Positions 6,541 through 12,027 of a DNA stretch of 13,591 nucleotides are shown in pieces. How positions within the stretch are numbered: the stretch's first letter is position 1; every line of letters begins with the position of its first letter. A program made the position numbers and the translations under genes. The DNA comes from DASUSH01 sp050996575 (GTDB lineage: Bacteria; Actinomycetota; Thermoleophilia; Solirubrobacterales; 70-9): NCBI GenBank assembly GCA_050996575.1, contig JBPCRS010000229.1, positions 1 through 13,591 on the forward strand, written 5' to 3'. Below the pieces are notes generated by a model. It was not told where the DNA came from. It made no database searches and was given only the letters and a program-made list of their open reading frames with translations.

Positions 6541-7525
6541 CGTAGTCGGCGACCGGGTCGAGCTCCGCGACCTGGCGGAAACCCATCACGTCGGTGTCGA
6601 GCGAGACGAAGACCGAGAATCCGTTGAACAGGCCCGGTTGGCTGAGGTTCTGGTAACCGGCGATCTTCGGGGCGGGGCTGCCGATGCCATCGAAGCTCAG
6701 CGTTACGGCAACCTTCGCGCCGCGCTGGGCGACATCTTCGCGCCCGCGGACGCTGCCTTCGCGGAACTGGTGCACGTAGAGGCCCTTCTGCGACAGGTCG
6801 TTGTCGGTGACGATCCCGGCGAGGTAGGACGAGACCTTGTTCAGCTGCTTCGCCGTCACCTTGCCCTCGGTGACGCCCGGGATGCCGCGTCGGCCGACGT
6901 TCCACTCGGGGTCGAGCGCGATGTCGACGTCGGGCTCAACGAGCCATTCCTCGTAGGCGCGGACCTCGCGGATGAACTTCGCCCGGCCGGGCTGGATGTC
7001 GAGCACGAGGCGACCACCGACCGCGCGGGCGGCATCGAGGTAGGCGGCGATTAATCCGGGGCTCTGGCGGCTGCGATAGAGCCCGCTCGGGCCCTTGTCG
7101 GCTGTCGCGACCGTGGCGATCAGATCGATGCCGGGCCGGGCCGGGCGCGGGTCGATCTCGGCGTAGCGAGTCGATAGCCGGACCGCCTCGGAGGCCGAGC
7201 CCGACGGGCTCCTCTTGCCGACGATCGTCGCGCTCAGCTGGGGGGCTCCGTAGACGGTGACGACGCGGGTCTCGGGGAAGAGCCGGTCGCTCCCCGTGAC
7301 CGGGCTGCCCGCAACACCGCCGTTCCGGGCGGCGGCGGGGGAGGGGGCCCTGCGCGCCGCGGCGGGACCGATCGCCGTTGCGAGCGGGACCTCGATCGCA
7401 GCCGAGGTCGGGGCCAGGGGCCTTGGAGCGGGGGCGGGAGCGCCTGTGCCGCCGCTCGCGAGGGCGGCTCCGGTGGCGAGCGAGAAAGCGAAAAGGAGCG
7501 GTGCCAGGAGCCGCGAGGGGGCCAT
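6527..7525 (-). CDS. Secreted conserved protein of unknown function, possible TIM-barrel fold
   Basis: The 332-residue product has a signal peptide (MAPSR, then a hydrophobic run to about residue 24) and an Ala/Pro-rich linker to about 80. A globular domain runs to the C-terminal YVMYQ. Visible segments include LVLDIQPGR (173-181), VDIALDPEW (200-208), YVHQF (250-254) and TLSFDGIG (275-282). The recurring strand-then-acidic-residue pattern resembles a TIM-barrel hydrolase, and similar uncharacterised actinobacterial secreted proteins come to mind, but no enzyme family can be named. The acidic residues in LDPEW and SFDG are candidate active-site residues (inference). The reading frame stays open far upstream on this strand, to 8176, but that part is antisense to two better genes. 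The signal peptide fixes the start at 7525. Confidence 0.78.
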   Translation of the reverse strand: MAPSRLLAPLLFAFSLATGAALASGGTGAPAPAPRPLAPTSAAIEVPLATAIGPAAARRAPSPAAARNGGVAGSPVTGSDRLFPETRVVTVYGAPQLSATIVGKRSPSGSASEAVRLSTRYAEIDPRPARPGIDLIATVATADKGPSGLYRSRQSPGLIAAYLDAARAVGGRLVLDIQPGRAKFIREVRAYEEWLVEPDVDIALDPEWNVGRRGIPGVTEGKVTAKQLNKVSSYLAGIVTDNDLSQKGLYVHQFREGSVRGREDVAQRGAKVAVTLSFDGIGSPAPKIAGYQNLSQPGLFNGFSVFVSLDTDVMGFRQVAELDPVADYVMYQ

Positions 7526-7532
7526 CCGGCCG

Positions 7533-7538
7533 AGGGTA
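7533..7538 (-). promoter_or_regulatory. -10-like TACCCT before the secreted protein gene
   Basis: On the minus strand TACCCT ends seven bases before the ATG at 7525-7523. No Shine-Dalgarno is seen between them, giving the same leaderless layout as other genes in this window. No -35 is clear. Confidence 0.4.
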
Positions 7539-7597
7539 GCAACGGCCACCTCGACCCCTTGCAGGCCGGGCCGCCAGGCGCGATGCTCTGTCCGAGC

Positions 7598-8023
7598 ATG
7601 GATCGAGAACGCTTCGAGGACTGGATCTCGCGCTACGAGCGCGCCTGGAGGACCGCCGGAACGGCGTCGCTCGGCGAGCTGTTCACCGACGATGCGAGCT
7701 ACTCGACCGCTCCGTTCGAGCGCCCATATGTCGGGCTCGAGGCGATCAGCCGCCTCTGGGAGGCCGAGCGCGAGGGTCCGGAGGAGCTCTTCGAGATCGA
7801 GTCGCGAGTGGTCGCCGTCGAGGGGGCCACCGGCGTCGCCCGGATCGAGGTCCGCTACGGCGATCCGGTCGATCGCGAGTACCGCGACCTCTGGGTGATC
7901 ATCCTCGACGCCGACGGACGCTGCCGGTCCTTCGAGGAATGGCCGTTCTGGCCGCCCGGCTCCGCCGGCACATATCTTCCGGGCCCGAGCGACCAGGACG
8001 CCAAAGGAGGCGACGATGCTTGA
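7598..8023 (+). CDS. SnoaL/NTF2-like protein
   Basis: The 141-residue product has the cone-shaped NTF2/SnoaL pattern. It opens with a helix (FEDWISRYERAW), then GELFTDDASYSTAPF, a helix with GLEAISRLWEAE, and beta strands such as ARIEVRYG and DLWVIILDADGR, ending with EEWPFWPPG. Such folds serve as small enzymes, often isomerases or hydrolases, or as binding domains; the sequence gives no substrate. An upstream TTG at 7559 is in frame, but homology-like sequence begins at ATG 7598, so that start is used. The end overlaps the pentad-repeat gene by eight bases and contains that gene's ribosome binding site, so the two are probably made together. It is divergent from the secreted protein gene, 72 bases away. 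Confidence 0.8.
   Translation: MDRERFEDWISRYERAWRTAGTASLGELFTDDASYSTAPFERPYVGLEAISRLWEAEREGPEELFEIESRVVAVEGATGVARIEVRYGDPVDREYRDLWVIILDADGRCRSFEEWPFWPPGSAGTYLPGPSDQDAKGGDDA
8003..8010 (+). promoter_or_regulatory. Strong Shine-Dalgarno inside the NTF2-like gene
   Basis: AAAGGAGG lies five bases before the ATG at 8016. It is the strongest ribosome binding site in the window and shows that the small repeat protein is a real gene, although it begins inside its neighbour. Confidence 0.85.
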
Positions 8024-8291
8024 CCGACTACCGATCAGACGCGAGGACGAGGAGTACATCGCCAAGAAGGCGGCAAGCGCCGGCTCGGTTGCGATCGGTG
8101 CCCAGGCGATCGGCGCATTGGCGGTGGGGGCGGTCGCGATCGGCGCATTGGCGATCGGCGCGCTCGCGATCGGCAAGCTGAAGCTCGGTCAAGGCGAGAT
8201 CGAGCAGCTTCGGATCGGCGAGCTCGAGGTCGACCGGCTCAAGGTCCGCGAGCTCGAGGTCGTCAGCGAGGCCCGGCCGGCGGCGGCATAG
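8016..8291 (+). CDS. Small protein of twelve pentapeptide units (x-L-x-I-G type)
   Basis: The 91-residue product begins with a charged segment (RREDEEYIAKKAASAG). Residues 24-83 then divide exactly into twelve pentads of the form x-[L/V]-x-[I/V]-x. The first six are neutral (SVAIG, AQAIG, ALAVG, AVAIG, ALAIG, ALAIG). The last six keep the same hydrophobic positions but carry charges (KLKLG, QGEIE, QLRIG, ELEVD, RLKVR, ELEVV). A five-residue period suggests a beta-solenoid like pentapeptide-repeat proteins; twelve units would make three four-sided turns. Alternatively the neutral half could be a membrane helix. It does not follow the usual A[D/N]LXX consensus. It overlaps the NTF2-like gene by eight bases and has a strong Shine-Dalgarno. 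The function is unknown. Confidence 0.82.
   Translation: MLDRLPIRREDEEYIAKKAASAGSVAIGAQAIGALAVGAVAIGALAIGALAIGKLKLGQGEIEQLRIGELEVDRLKVRELEVVSEARPAAA
8085..8264 (+). repeat. 15-bp periodic coding repeat
   Basis: The twelve pentads are visible in the DNA as a 15-bp period. GCGATCGGCGCATTGGCG occurs identically at 8106-8123 and 8136-8153, 30 bases apart, and GCGATCGGC recurs through the first half. The second half has diverged at the DNA level. Near-identical units point to recent expansion or gene conversion. Confidence 0.8.
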
Positions 8292-8293
8292 CG

Positions 8294-8326
8294 CGCCCGG
8301 CATCAAATAATCCGAGCCGCCGGGCG
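8294..8326. terminator. Possible hairpin terminator after the pentad gene
   Basis: CGCCCGGC (8294-8301) pairs perfectly with GCCGGGCG (8319-8326) across a 17-base loop, three bases after the stop codon. There is no U run, so termination is only inferred from position. Confidence 0.35.
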
Positions 8327-8372
8327 GGGCTGCAAAGTTCGCCAATCAGGCGATCTACCCGGTCATCTCTTT

Positions 8373-8399
8373 GCCCGGCGGTTCGACCACCGTGCGGGC
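8373..8399 (-). terminator. Possible hairpin just downstream of the tRNA
   Basis: GCCCG (8373-8377) pairs with CGGGC (8395-8399), and inside it CGGT (8379-8382) pairs with ACCG (8389-8392). It begins four bases after the mature tRNA end on the minus strand. It could be a terminator or a 3' trailer structure for processing by RNase Z. No U run follows. Confidence 0.33.
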
Positions 8400-8403
8400 C
8401 TAG

Positions 8404-8477
8404 CGCGCCCGACAGGATTCGAACCTGCGACCTTCCACTCCGGAGGCGGACGCTCTATCCAGCTGAGCTACGGGCGC
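8404..8477 (-). tRNA. tRNA-Arg, anticodon CCG
   Basis: On the minus strand the sequence folds as a full cloverleaf. The acceptor stem GCGCCCG/CGGGCGC is perfect, with G as discriminator base. The D arm is GCTC-AGCTGGATA-GAGC, and the anticodon stem TCCGC/GTGGA holds loop CTCCGGA, giving anticodon CCG for the arginine codon CGG. The T arm carries TTCGAAT. CCA is not encoded, so it must be added after 3' trimming. Confidence 0.97.
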
Positions 8478-8487
8478 TTGCCTAACC

Positions 8488-8493
8488 AGCTTA
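8488..8493 (-). promoter_or_regulatory. -10-like TAAGCT for tRNA-Arg
   Basis: On the minus strand TAAGCT ends ten bases before the tRNA. Its -35 region would fall on the SOS-like palindrome at 8507-8520. The -35 itself is weak. Confidence 0.35.
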
Positions 8494-8506
8494 GACGTTG
8501 CTCATG

Positions 8507-8520
8507 CGAACACATGTTCT
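8507..8520 (+). promoter_or_regulatory. LexA-type SOS box
   Basis: CGAACACATGTTCT matches the Gram-positive/actinobacterial LexA site (CGAAC-N4-GTTC; Bacillus form CGAACRNRYGTTYC) at 13 of 14 positions. It lies 27 bases before the nuclease ATG, over the place where its -35 would be, which suits repression by LexA and induction by DNA damage. It also lies over the -35 region of the divergent tRNA. Confidence 0.75.
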
Positions 8521-8535
8521 GTCCGATCCGGATTC

Positions 8536-8541
8536 TAGCCT
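8536..8541 (+). promoter_or_regulatory. -10 TAGCCT of the nuclease gene
   Basis: TAGCCT ends six bases before ATG 8548, with no Shine-Dalgarno in between. The message would be leaderless, starting at or next to the start codon. Confidence 0.5.
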
Positions 8542-8547
8542 GCTCTC

Positions 8548-9009
8548 ATGGACACGTTGCTCAAGGGTCGGTCCACGGAGGCGGCTGTCCTGAACGCGTT
8601 CGCGCAGCGTGACCATCCCGTGGCGGTGCCTTTCGGGGACGGTCAGCCCTATGACCTCGTAGTCGACCTCGGCACCGCCGCCCTTCGCGTTCAATGCAAG
8701 ACCGCGCGGGCCTATTCGGGCGGCCTGATGTTCAACTGCAGATCGACGGATCACGGGCGGGGGCCCGCTTCTTACATCGGTCTGGCCGATGCCTTCGGCG
8801 TCTATTTCCCGGGCAACCAACAGGTATACGTCGTTCCGGTGCTCGGCACCACATGCACGAAAGCGATCCTCCGCCTCGAGCCGACCCGCAACAACCAGCG
8901 GCTTCGGGTTCGCATGGCCGTCGATTACGAGATCGACCGTTGGTCGGACGAAGAGCTGCGTGAGTTGTGCGGGATGCGGTTTCAGGCCGGCGTCGAGCTC
9001 GCCGCCTGA
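8548..9009 (+). CDS. Small PD-(D/E)XK-type endonuclease, probably SOS-induced
   Basis: The 153-residue product looks like the small PD-(D/E)XK endonuclease family that includes I-Ssp6803I-like enzymes. A helix begins KGRSTEAAVL with E11. After PFGDGQPYDLVV comes the metal-binding D36, and strand LRVQCKTAR carries the Q49-x-K51 variant of the catalytic motif. Later come GVYFPGNQQVYVVPV and LRLEPTRNNQRLRVRMAVDYEI, typical of the family C-terminus. It should cut or process DNA; the substrate is unknown. The start is supported by a TANNNT -10 six bases ahead and a matching leaderless layout. A LexA-type box lies over its promoter, suggesting a DNA-repair or damage-response role rather than a homing endonuclease; no intron or intein is visible around it. 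Confidence 0.82.
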   Translation: MDTLLKGRSTEAAVLNAFAQRDHPVAVPFGDGQPYDLVVDLGTAALRVQCKTARAYSGGLMFNCRSTDHGRGPASYIGLADAFGVYFPGNQQVYVVPVLGTTCTKAILRLEPTRNNQRLRVRMAVDYEIDRWSDEELRELCGMRFQAGVELAA

Positions 9010-9023
9010 GCGCGCCCGGCGGA

Positions 9024-9029
9024 TACGGT
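9024..9029 (+). promoter_or_regulatory. -10-like TACGGT before rnz
   Basis: TACGGT ends nine bases before the RNase Z ATG, and no Shine-Dalgarno intervenes. This could give a nearly leaderless transcript, separate from the nuclease gene that ends 29 bases upstream of the ATG. Confidence 0.35.
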
Positions 9030-9038
9030 TGCGGCGCC

Positions 9039-9989
9039 ATGGACCTCGACGTCGTCTTCCTAGGCACCGGCGGCTCGGTGCCCAGCGCCCGCCGCTCGAC
9101 CGCAGCGGTGCTCGTCCGGCGTGGGGGAGAGCGGCTCCTGTTCGACTGCGGCGAGGGGACCCAGCGCCAGATGCAGCGCTCGACCGGCTTCGTCCAGCTC
9201 GACCGCGTCTTTATCACCCACTTCCACGCCGATCATTGGCTCGGGCTGCCGGGCCTGCTCAAGACCTATGACCTGCAAGGGAGAGAGCGCCCGCTCGAGC
9301 TGATCGGCCCGCCCGGGCTCGGCGACTTGATGCGGGTCCTCGACCGCCTTATCGGTCGCGTCTCCTACGGACTCGAACTGACCGAGCTCGAAGCCGGCGA
9401 CGCGGTCGCGATCGAGGGCGCCGAGGTGCGCTCGTTCGCGGTCGAGCATCGCGGTCGAGCGCAGGGCTACGCGCTGGTCGAGAGGTCCCGACCCGGGCAC
9501 CTCGACGCCGAGGAAGCGAAGCGGCTCGGGGTCGAGTCCGGGCCTGCGTTCGGCGCGCTCCAGCGTGGCGAGGAGGTCGCCGGCGCCGATGGGCCCGTGC
9601 GCCCCGATCAGGTGATGGGCACCGAGCGGGCGGGGCGGAAGCTCGTGATCACCGGTGACAGCGCCCCCTGTGAGATGACCCGGATCGCCGCCCACGAGGC
9701 CGACGTCCTCGTCCACGATGGCAGCTTCGCCGACGAGGAAGCCGAGCGCGCCGCCGAGACCGGTCACTCGACCGCGCGCGATGCGGCCCGCCTCGCCCGC
9801 GAGGCCGATGTCCGATTCCTCGCCCTCGTCCATGTCTCCTCGCGCTACAACGTCGGCGCCGTGCTCGACGAAGCGCGCGAGGAGTTCCCGGCCGCCGAAG
9901 CGCCGCGCGATTTCGACCTGCTCGAGGTCCCGTTCCCAGAGCGCGGTGCGCCGAAGCTGGTCCACAACGGCGCTCGTGAGACCGTTTAG
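9039..9989 (+). CDS. rnz: Ribonuclease Z (tRNA 3' endonuclease)
   Basis: The 316-residue product is a metallo-beta-lactamase-fold RNase Z. LGTGGSVPSARRST opens the protein. The zinc motif HFHADH is at 61-66, with further ligands H137 (VEHRG), D207 (ITGDSAP), H243 (TGHST) and H265 (LVHVSSRYN). The flexible exosite arm that grips the tRNA elbow is present around 153-190. Length is close to the bacterial single-domain form of about 307 residues. The enzyme removes 3' trailers from tRNA precursors. That is essential for tRNAs without encoded CCA, such as the tRNA-Arg 560 bases upstream. ATG 9039 is chosen because the family begins with exactly this strand; the frame is open upstream but has no homology. 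Its end overlaps the lipoprotein gene by 14 bases. Confidence 0.95.
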   Translation: MDLDVVFLGTGGSVPSARRSTAAVLVRRGGERLLFDCGEGTQRQMQRSTGFVQLDRVFITHFHADHWLGLPGLLKTYDLQGRERPLELIGPPGLGDLMRVLDRLIGRVSYGLELTELEAGDAVAIEGAEVRSFAVEHRGRAQGYALVERSRPGHLDAEEAKRLGVESGPAFGALQRGEEVAGADGPVRPDQVMGTERAGRKLVITGDSAPCEMTRIAAHEADVLVHDGSFADEEAERAAETGHSTARDAARLAREADVRFLALVHVSSRYNVGAVLDEAREEFPAAEAPRDFDLLEVPFPERGAPKLVHNGARETV

Positions 9990-10395
9990 GCTCGCTACCG
10001 GAGTGGTCCGCGCATTCGCATTGACGATCGCCCTTGCAGCGGCTGTTTTCGCCGGATGCGCTACCGAGGAAGTGAGTGGGTGCCTCGAGCCCCCGAGCAG
10101 CGCCCTCGACCAGCTCGACGTCGAATTGACCGATCCGGTCAGCGTCGAGGCCGTGGCCTTCAAGGGGCCGGCCGAGCTCAAGGGCGAGGCGCACTACGTC
10201 GGCGGCAGGGTCGACGGCAAGACGGTGATCTGGATCTTCGGCGAGCGCGCCTACGACGGCGACGACGGAGTGATCATCGCCGCCGATCAACCGACGCGTG
10301 AGCTCTCCGACGTCGGTGACGAGAAGAACCCGCCGCAGACCGACCTCGGCCCCGGCGACGACGACTACTCGAACATCCGCGACTGCATCAACTAG
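9976..10395 (+). CDS. Small putative lipoprotein of unknown function
   Basis: The 139-residue product starts at GTG 9976, inside the end of rnz. Three arginines in the first 12 residues, a hydrophobic stretch and the lipobox FAGC (Cys28) mark it as a lipoprotein anchored to the outer face of the membrane. The mature part of about 110 residues reads as beta-rich (LDVELTDPVSVEAVAF, AHYVGGRVDGKTVIWIFGERAY) and ends in an acidic tail with GPGDDDYSNIRDCIN. The second cysteine pair (C36 and the C near the end) could form a disulfide. No family is recognised. The 14-bp overlap suggests it is co-transcribed with rnz, without an obvious functional link. Confidence 0.72.
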   Translation: MRPFRLATGVVRAFALTIALAAAVFAGCATEEVSGCLEPPSSALDQLDVELTDPVSVEAVAFKGPAELKGEAHYVGGRVDGKTVIWIFGERAYDGDDGVIIAADQPTRELSDVGDEKNPPQTDLGPGDDDYSNIRDCIN

Positions 10396-10430
10396 CCGTC
10401 GCGACGTCAGCGATCCGCGGGACCGCCTGC

Positions 10431-10436
10431 TAGCTT
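10431..10436 (+). promoter_or_regulatory. -10-like TAGCTT of the pyr operon
   Basis: TAGCTT lies 14 bases before the PyrR-binding hairpin, placing the transcript start just before that hairpin. The -35 is not evident. Confidence 0.35.
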
Positions 10437-10449
10437 TGCTCCGTCGGTT

Positions 10450-10482
10450 CCTTTAACCCGGTCCAGAGAGGCCAAGAAGGGG
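10450..10482 (+). promoter_or_regulatory. PyrR-binding RNA hairpin overlapping the pyrR ribosome binding site
   Basis: GGTC (10460-10463) and GGCC (10470-10473) close a CAGAGA loop, giving the diagnostic TCCAGAGAGG element of PyrR sites. CCTT (10450-10453) pairs with AAGG (10477-10480) below it. The lower strand AAGAAGGGG (10474-10482) is also the Shine-Dalgarno, seven bases before ATG 10490. PyrR with UMP should therefore hide the ribosome binding site, as described for mycobacteria. No terminator/antiterminator pair is seen, so translational repression is the likely mechanism. Confidence 0.85.
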
Positions 10483-10489
10483 CACGCAG

Positions 10490-11059
10490 ATGGAAAGCAC
10501 TCCTCCGGAGCTAGCCGAGAAGGTCGTACTCGACCGCGACGATTTTCGCCGCACCCTGGTGCGGATCGCGCACGAGATCGTCGAGAAGAACGCCGGCTCT
10601 GACGGACTCGCCCTGGTCGGGATCCACACCCGCGGCGCCGTGATTGCTCGCCGCCTGCACGTGCTCGTCGGCGAGATGAGCGGCGGCGAGGTGCCGCTCG
10701 GCGACATCGACATCAGCTTCTACCGCGACGACGTCGCCGACCACGACGCGCCCGTCGTCCACTCCTCACACCTCGACTTCGACCTCGGTTCGCGCACCGT
10801 CGTCCTCGTCGACGACGTCCTTTTCACGGGCAGAACCGCGCGCGCCGGGATCGAGGCCCTGTTCGACTACGGCCGCCCGGAGCGGGTCCAGTTCGCCGCG
10901 ATCGTCGACCGCGGCCACCGCGAGCTTCCGATCCGGCCTGACTACGTCGGCAAGAACATCCCGACTTCCCGCTCCGAGCGGGTTTACGTGCGGGTCGAGG
11001 AGTCCGACGGTGTTGATGAGGTGGCGATCACCGGATCAGATCCAGTGGAGGAACGATGA
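10490..11059 (+). CDS. pyrR: Bifunctional pyr operon regulator PyrR / uracil phosphoribosyltransferase
   Basis: The 189-residue product has the PRTase fold of PyrR. IHTRGA lies at 45-50 and the PRPP motif VVLVDDVLFTGRT at 104-116; basic residues in IAHEIVEKN and SRTVV fit the RNA-binding face. The family binds the hairpin motif found directly upstream when UMP is high and can also convert uracil plus PRPP to UMP. It is the first gene of the pyr operon and overlaps pyrB by the ATGA quartet. PyrR thus controls its own message and those downstream through coupling. Length matches the family (about 180 residues). Confidence 0.95.
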   Translation: MESTPPELAEKVVLDRDDFRRTLVRIAHEIVEKNAGSDGLALVGIHTRGAVIARRLHVLVGEMSGGEVPLGDIDISFYRDDVADHDAPVVHSSHLDFDLGSRTVVLVDDVLFTGRTARAGIEALFDYGRPERVQFAAIVDRGHRELPIRPDYVGKNIPTSRSERVYVRVEESDGVDEVAITGSDPVEER

Positions 11060-12027
11060 GGAACCTGCTTTCGGTCGAGGATCTCGACCGCGCCGATATC
11101 GACCGCTTCATCGAGCGGGCCGACAGTTTCGCCGAGGTCGGCCGGCGCGACATCAAGAAGGTCCCGACGCTGCGCGGCAGGACGATCGTCAACCTCTTCT
11201 ACGAGGCCTCGACGCGCACCCAGAGCTCGTTCGAGCTCGCCGCGAAGCGCCTTTCGGCCGACCTCGTCACAATCAAGGCCGCGGGCTCGGCGGTCGAAAA
11301 GGGCGAGTCGCTCAAGGACACCGTGGCGACCCTCTCGGCCTACGACCCGGCGGCGATCGTGATTCGCTCGCCCCACGTCGGCGCCGCCGAGCTGGTCAGC
11401 CGCTGGACCGAGGCCTCGGTCGTCAACGCCGGTGACGGCAAGCACGAGCACCCGACGCAGGCGCTGCTCGACGTCTACACGTTGCGCGCCCGGCTCGGCG
11501 ACCTCGAGGGCAAGCGGATCTGGATCGTCGGCGACGTCCTCCACAGCCGCGTTGCCCGCTCCTGCATCCTCGCCTTCGCGATCATGGGCGCCGAGGTCAC
11601 CGTCTGCGGGCCACCGACGCTGATCCCGGCCGGGATCGAGGAGCTCGGCTGCGCGATCGCCTACACCCTCGACGAGCTCGCCGAAGCCGACGTGATCTAC
11701 GCCCTGCGGATGCAGCGCGAGCGGATGGGGGAAAGCTTCGTTCCCTCGATCCGCGAGTACGCGGCGAACTACCAGATCGGCCCGCGCCGGCTCGGCCCGC
11801 GCCAGCTGCTGATGCATCCCGGGCCGGTCAACCGCGGGGTCGAGCTCGCGCCCGAGGTGATCGACTCGCCGAACTCGCTGATCACCGCCCAGGTCTCGAG
11901 CGGCCTGGTCGTGCGGATGGCGATCCTCTACGAACTGCTTGCCGGCAGCGATCGACCACAGCCCGCGGTGCGCTCGGCCGGCTCACCCGAGCCGATCGAG
12001 ACGCCGACGATCGGCCAGCCCGCGTGA
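11056..12027 (+). CDS. pyrB: Aspartate carbamoyltransferase catalytic subunit
   Basis: The 323-residue product carries the carbamoyl-phosphate motif STRTQSSFE at 52-60, the lysine loop VEKGES near 80-85, and HPTQALLDV at 132-140. The aspartate-binding region includes ALRMQRERM and MHPGPVNRGVE. It joins carbamoyl phosphate and aspartate to form carbamoyl aspartate, the committed step of pyrimidine synthesis. GTGGAGGAACG before ATG provides a ribosome binding site, and the ATG overlaps the pyrR stop. No pyrI regulatory subunit is present in the window. As in other Gram-positives it probably works as a trimer or in complex with dihydroorotase. The last 25 residues are a Pro/Ser-rich tail. Confidence 0.97.
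   Translation: MRNLLSVEDLDRADIDRFIERADSFAEVGRRDIKKVPTLRGRTIVNLFYEASTRTQSSFELAAKRLSADLVTIKAAGSAVEKGESLKDTVATLSAYDPAAIVIRSPHVGAAELVSRWTEASVVNAGDGKHEHPTQALLDVYTLRARLGDLEGKRIWIVGDVLHSRVARSCILAFAIMGAEVTVCGPPTLIPAGIEELGCAIAYTLDELAEADVIYALRMQRERMGESFVPSIREYAANYQIGPRRLGPRQLLMHPGPVNRGVELAPEVIDSPNSLITAQVSSGLVVRMAILYELLAGSDRPQPAVRSAGSPEPIETPTIGQPA

Noticed and set aside
7526..8176. N-terminal 217-codon extension of the minus-strand secreted protein
   Set aside because: It is antisense to the NTF2-like and pentad genes. Its own PIANAPIATAP repeats are simply the complement of the 15-bp repeats, and a clear signal peptide begins at 7525.
8085..8264. Regular repeats read as a CRISPR or minisatellite
   Set aside because: The units are 15 bp with no spacers, stay in frame, and encode a periodic peptide behind a strong ribosome binding site.
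8404..9009. tRNA-adjacent integrated element carrying the nuclease
   Set aside because: No integrase, no repeat of the tRNA 3' end and no base-composition change are seen. The nuclease lies on the 5' side of the tRNA, away from the usual attachment end.
8548..9009. Homing endonuclease inside an intron or intein
   Set aside because: The gene is free-standing between a complete tRNA and a complete rnz, and nothing nearby is split.
8967..9038. Upstream start for RNase Z
   Set aside because: It would overlap the nuclease gene with non-homologous Arg/Gly-rich sequence. The family begins at ATG 9039.
9718..9975. Upstream start for the lipoprotein
   Set aside because: It would lie inside rnz in another frame and bury the signal peptide. 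GTG 9976 gives a normal lipoprotein signal.
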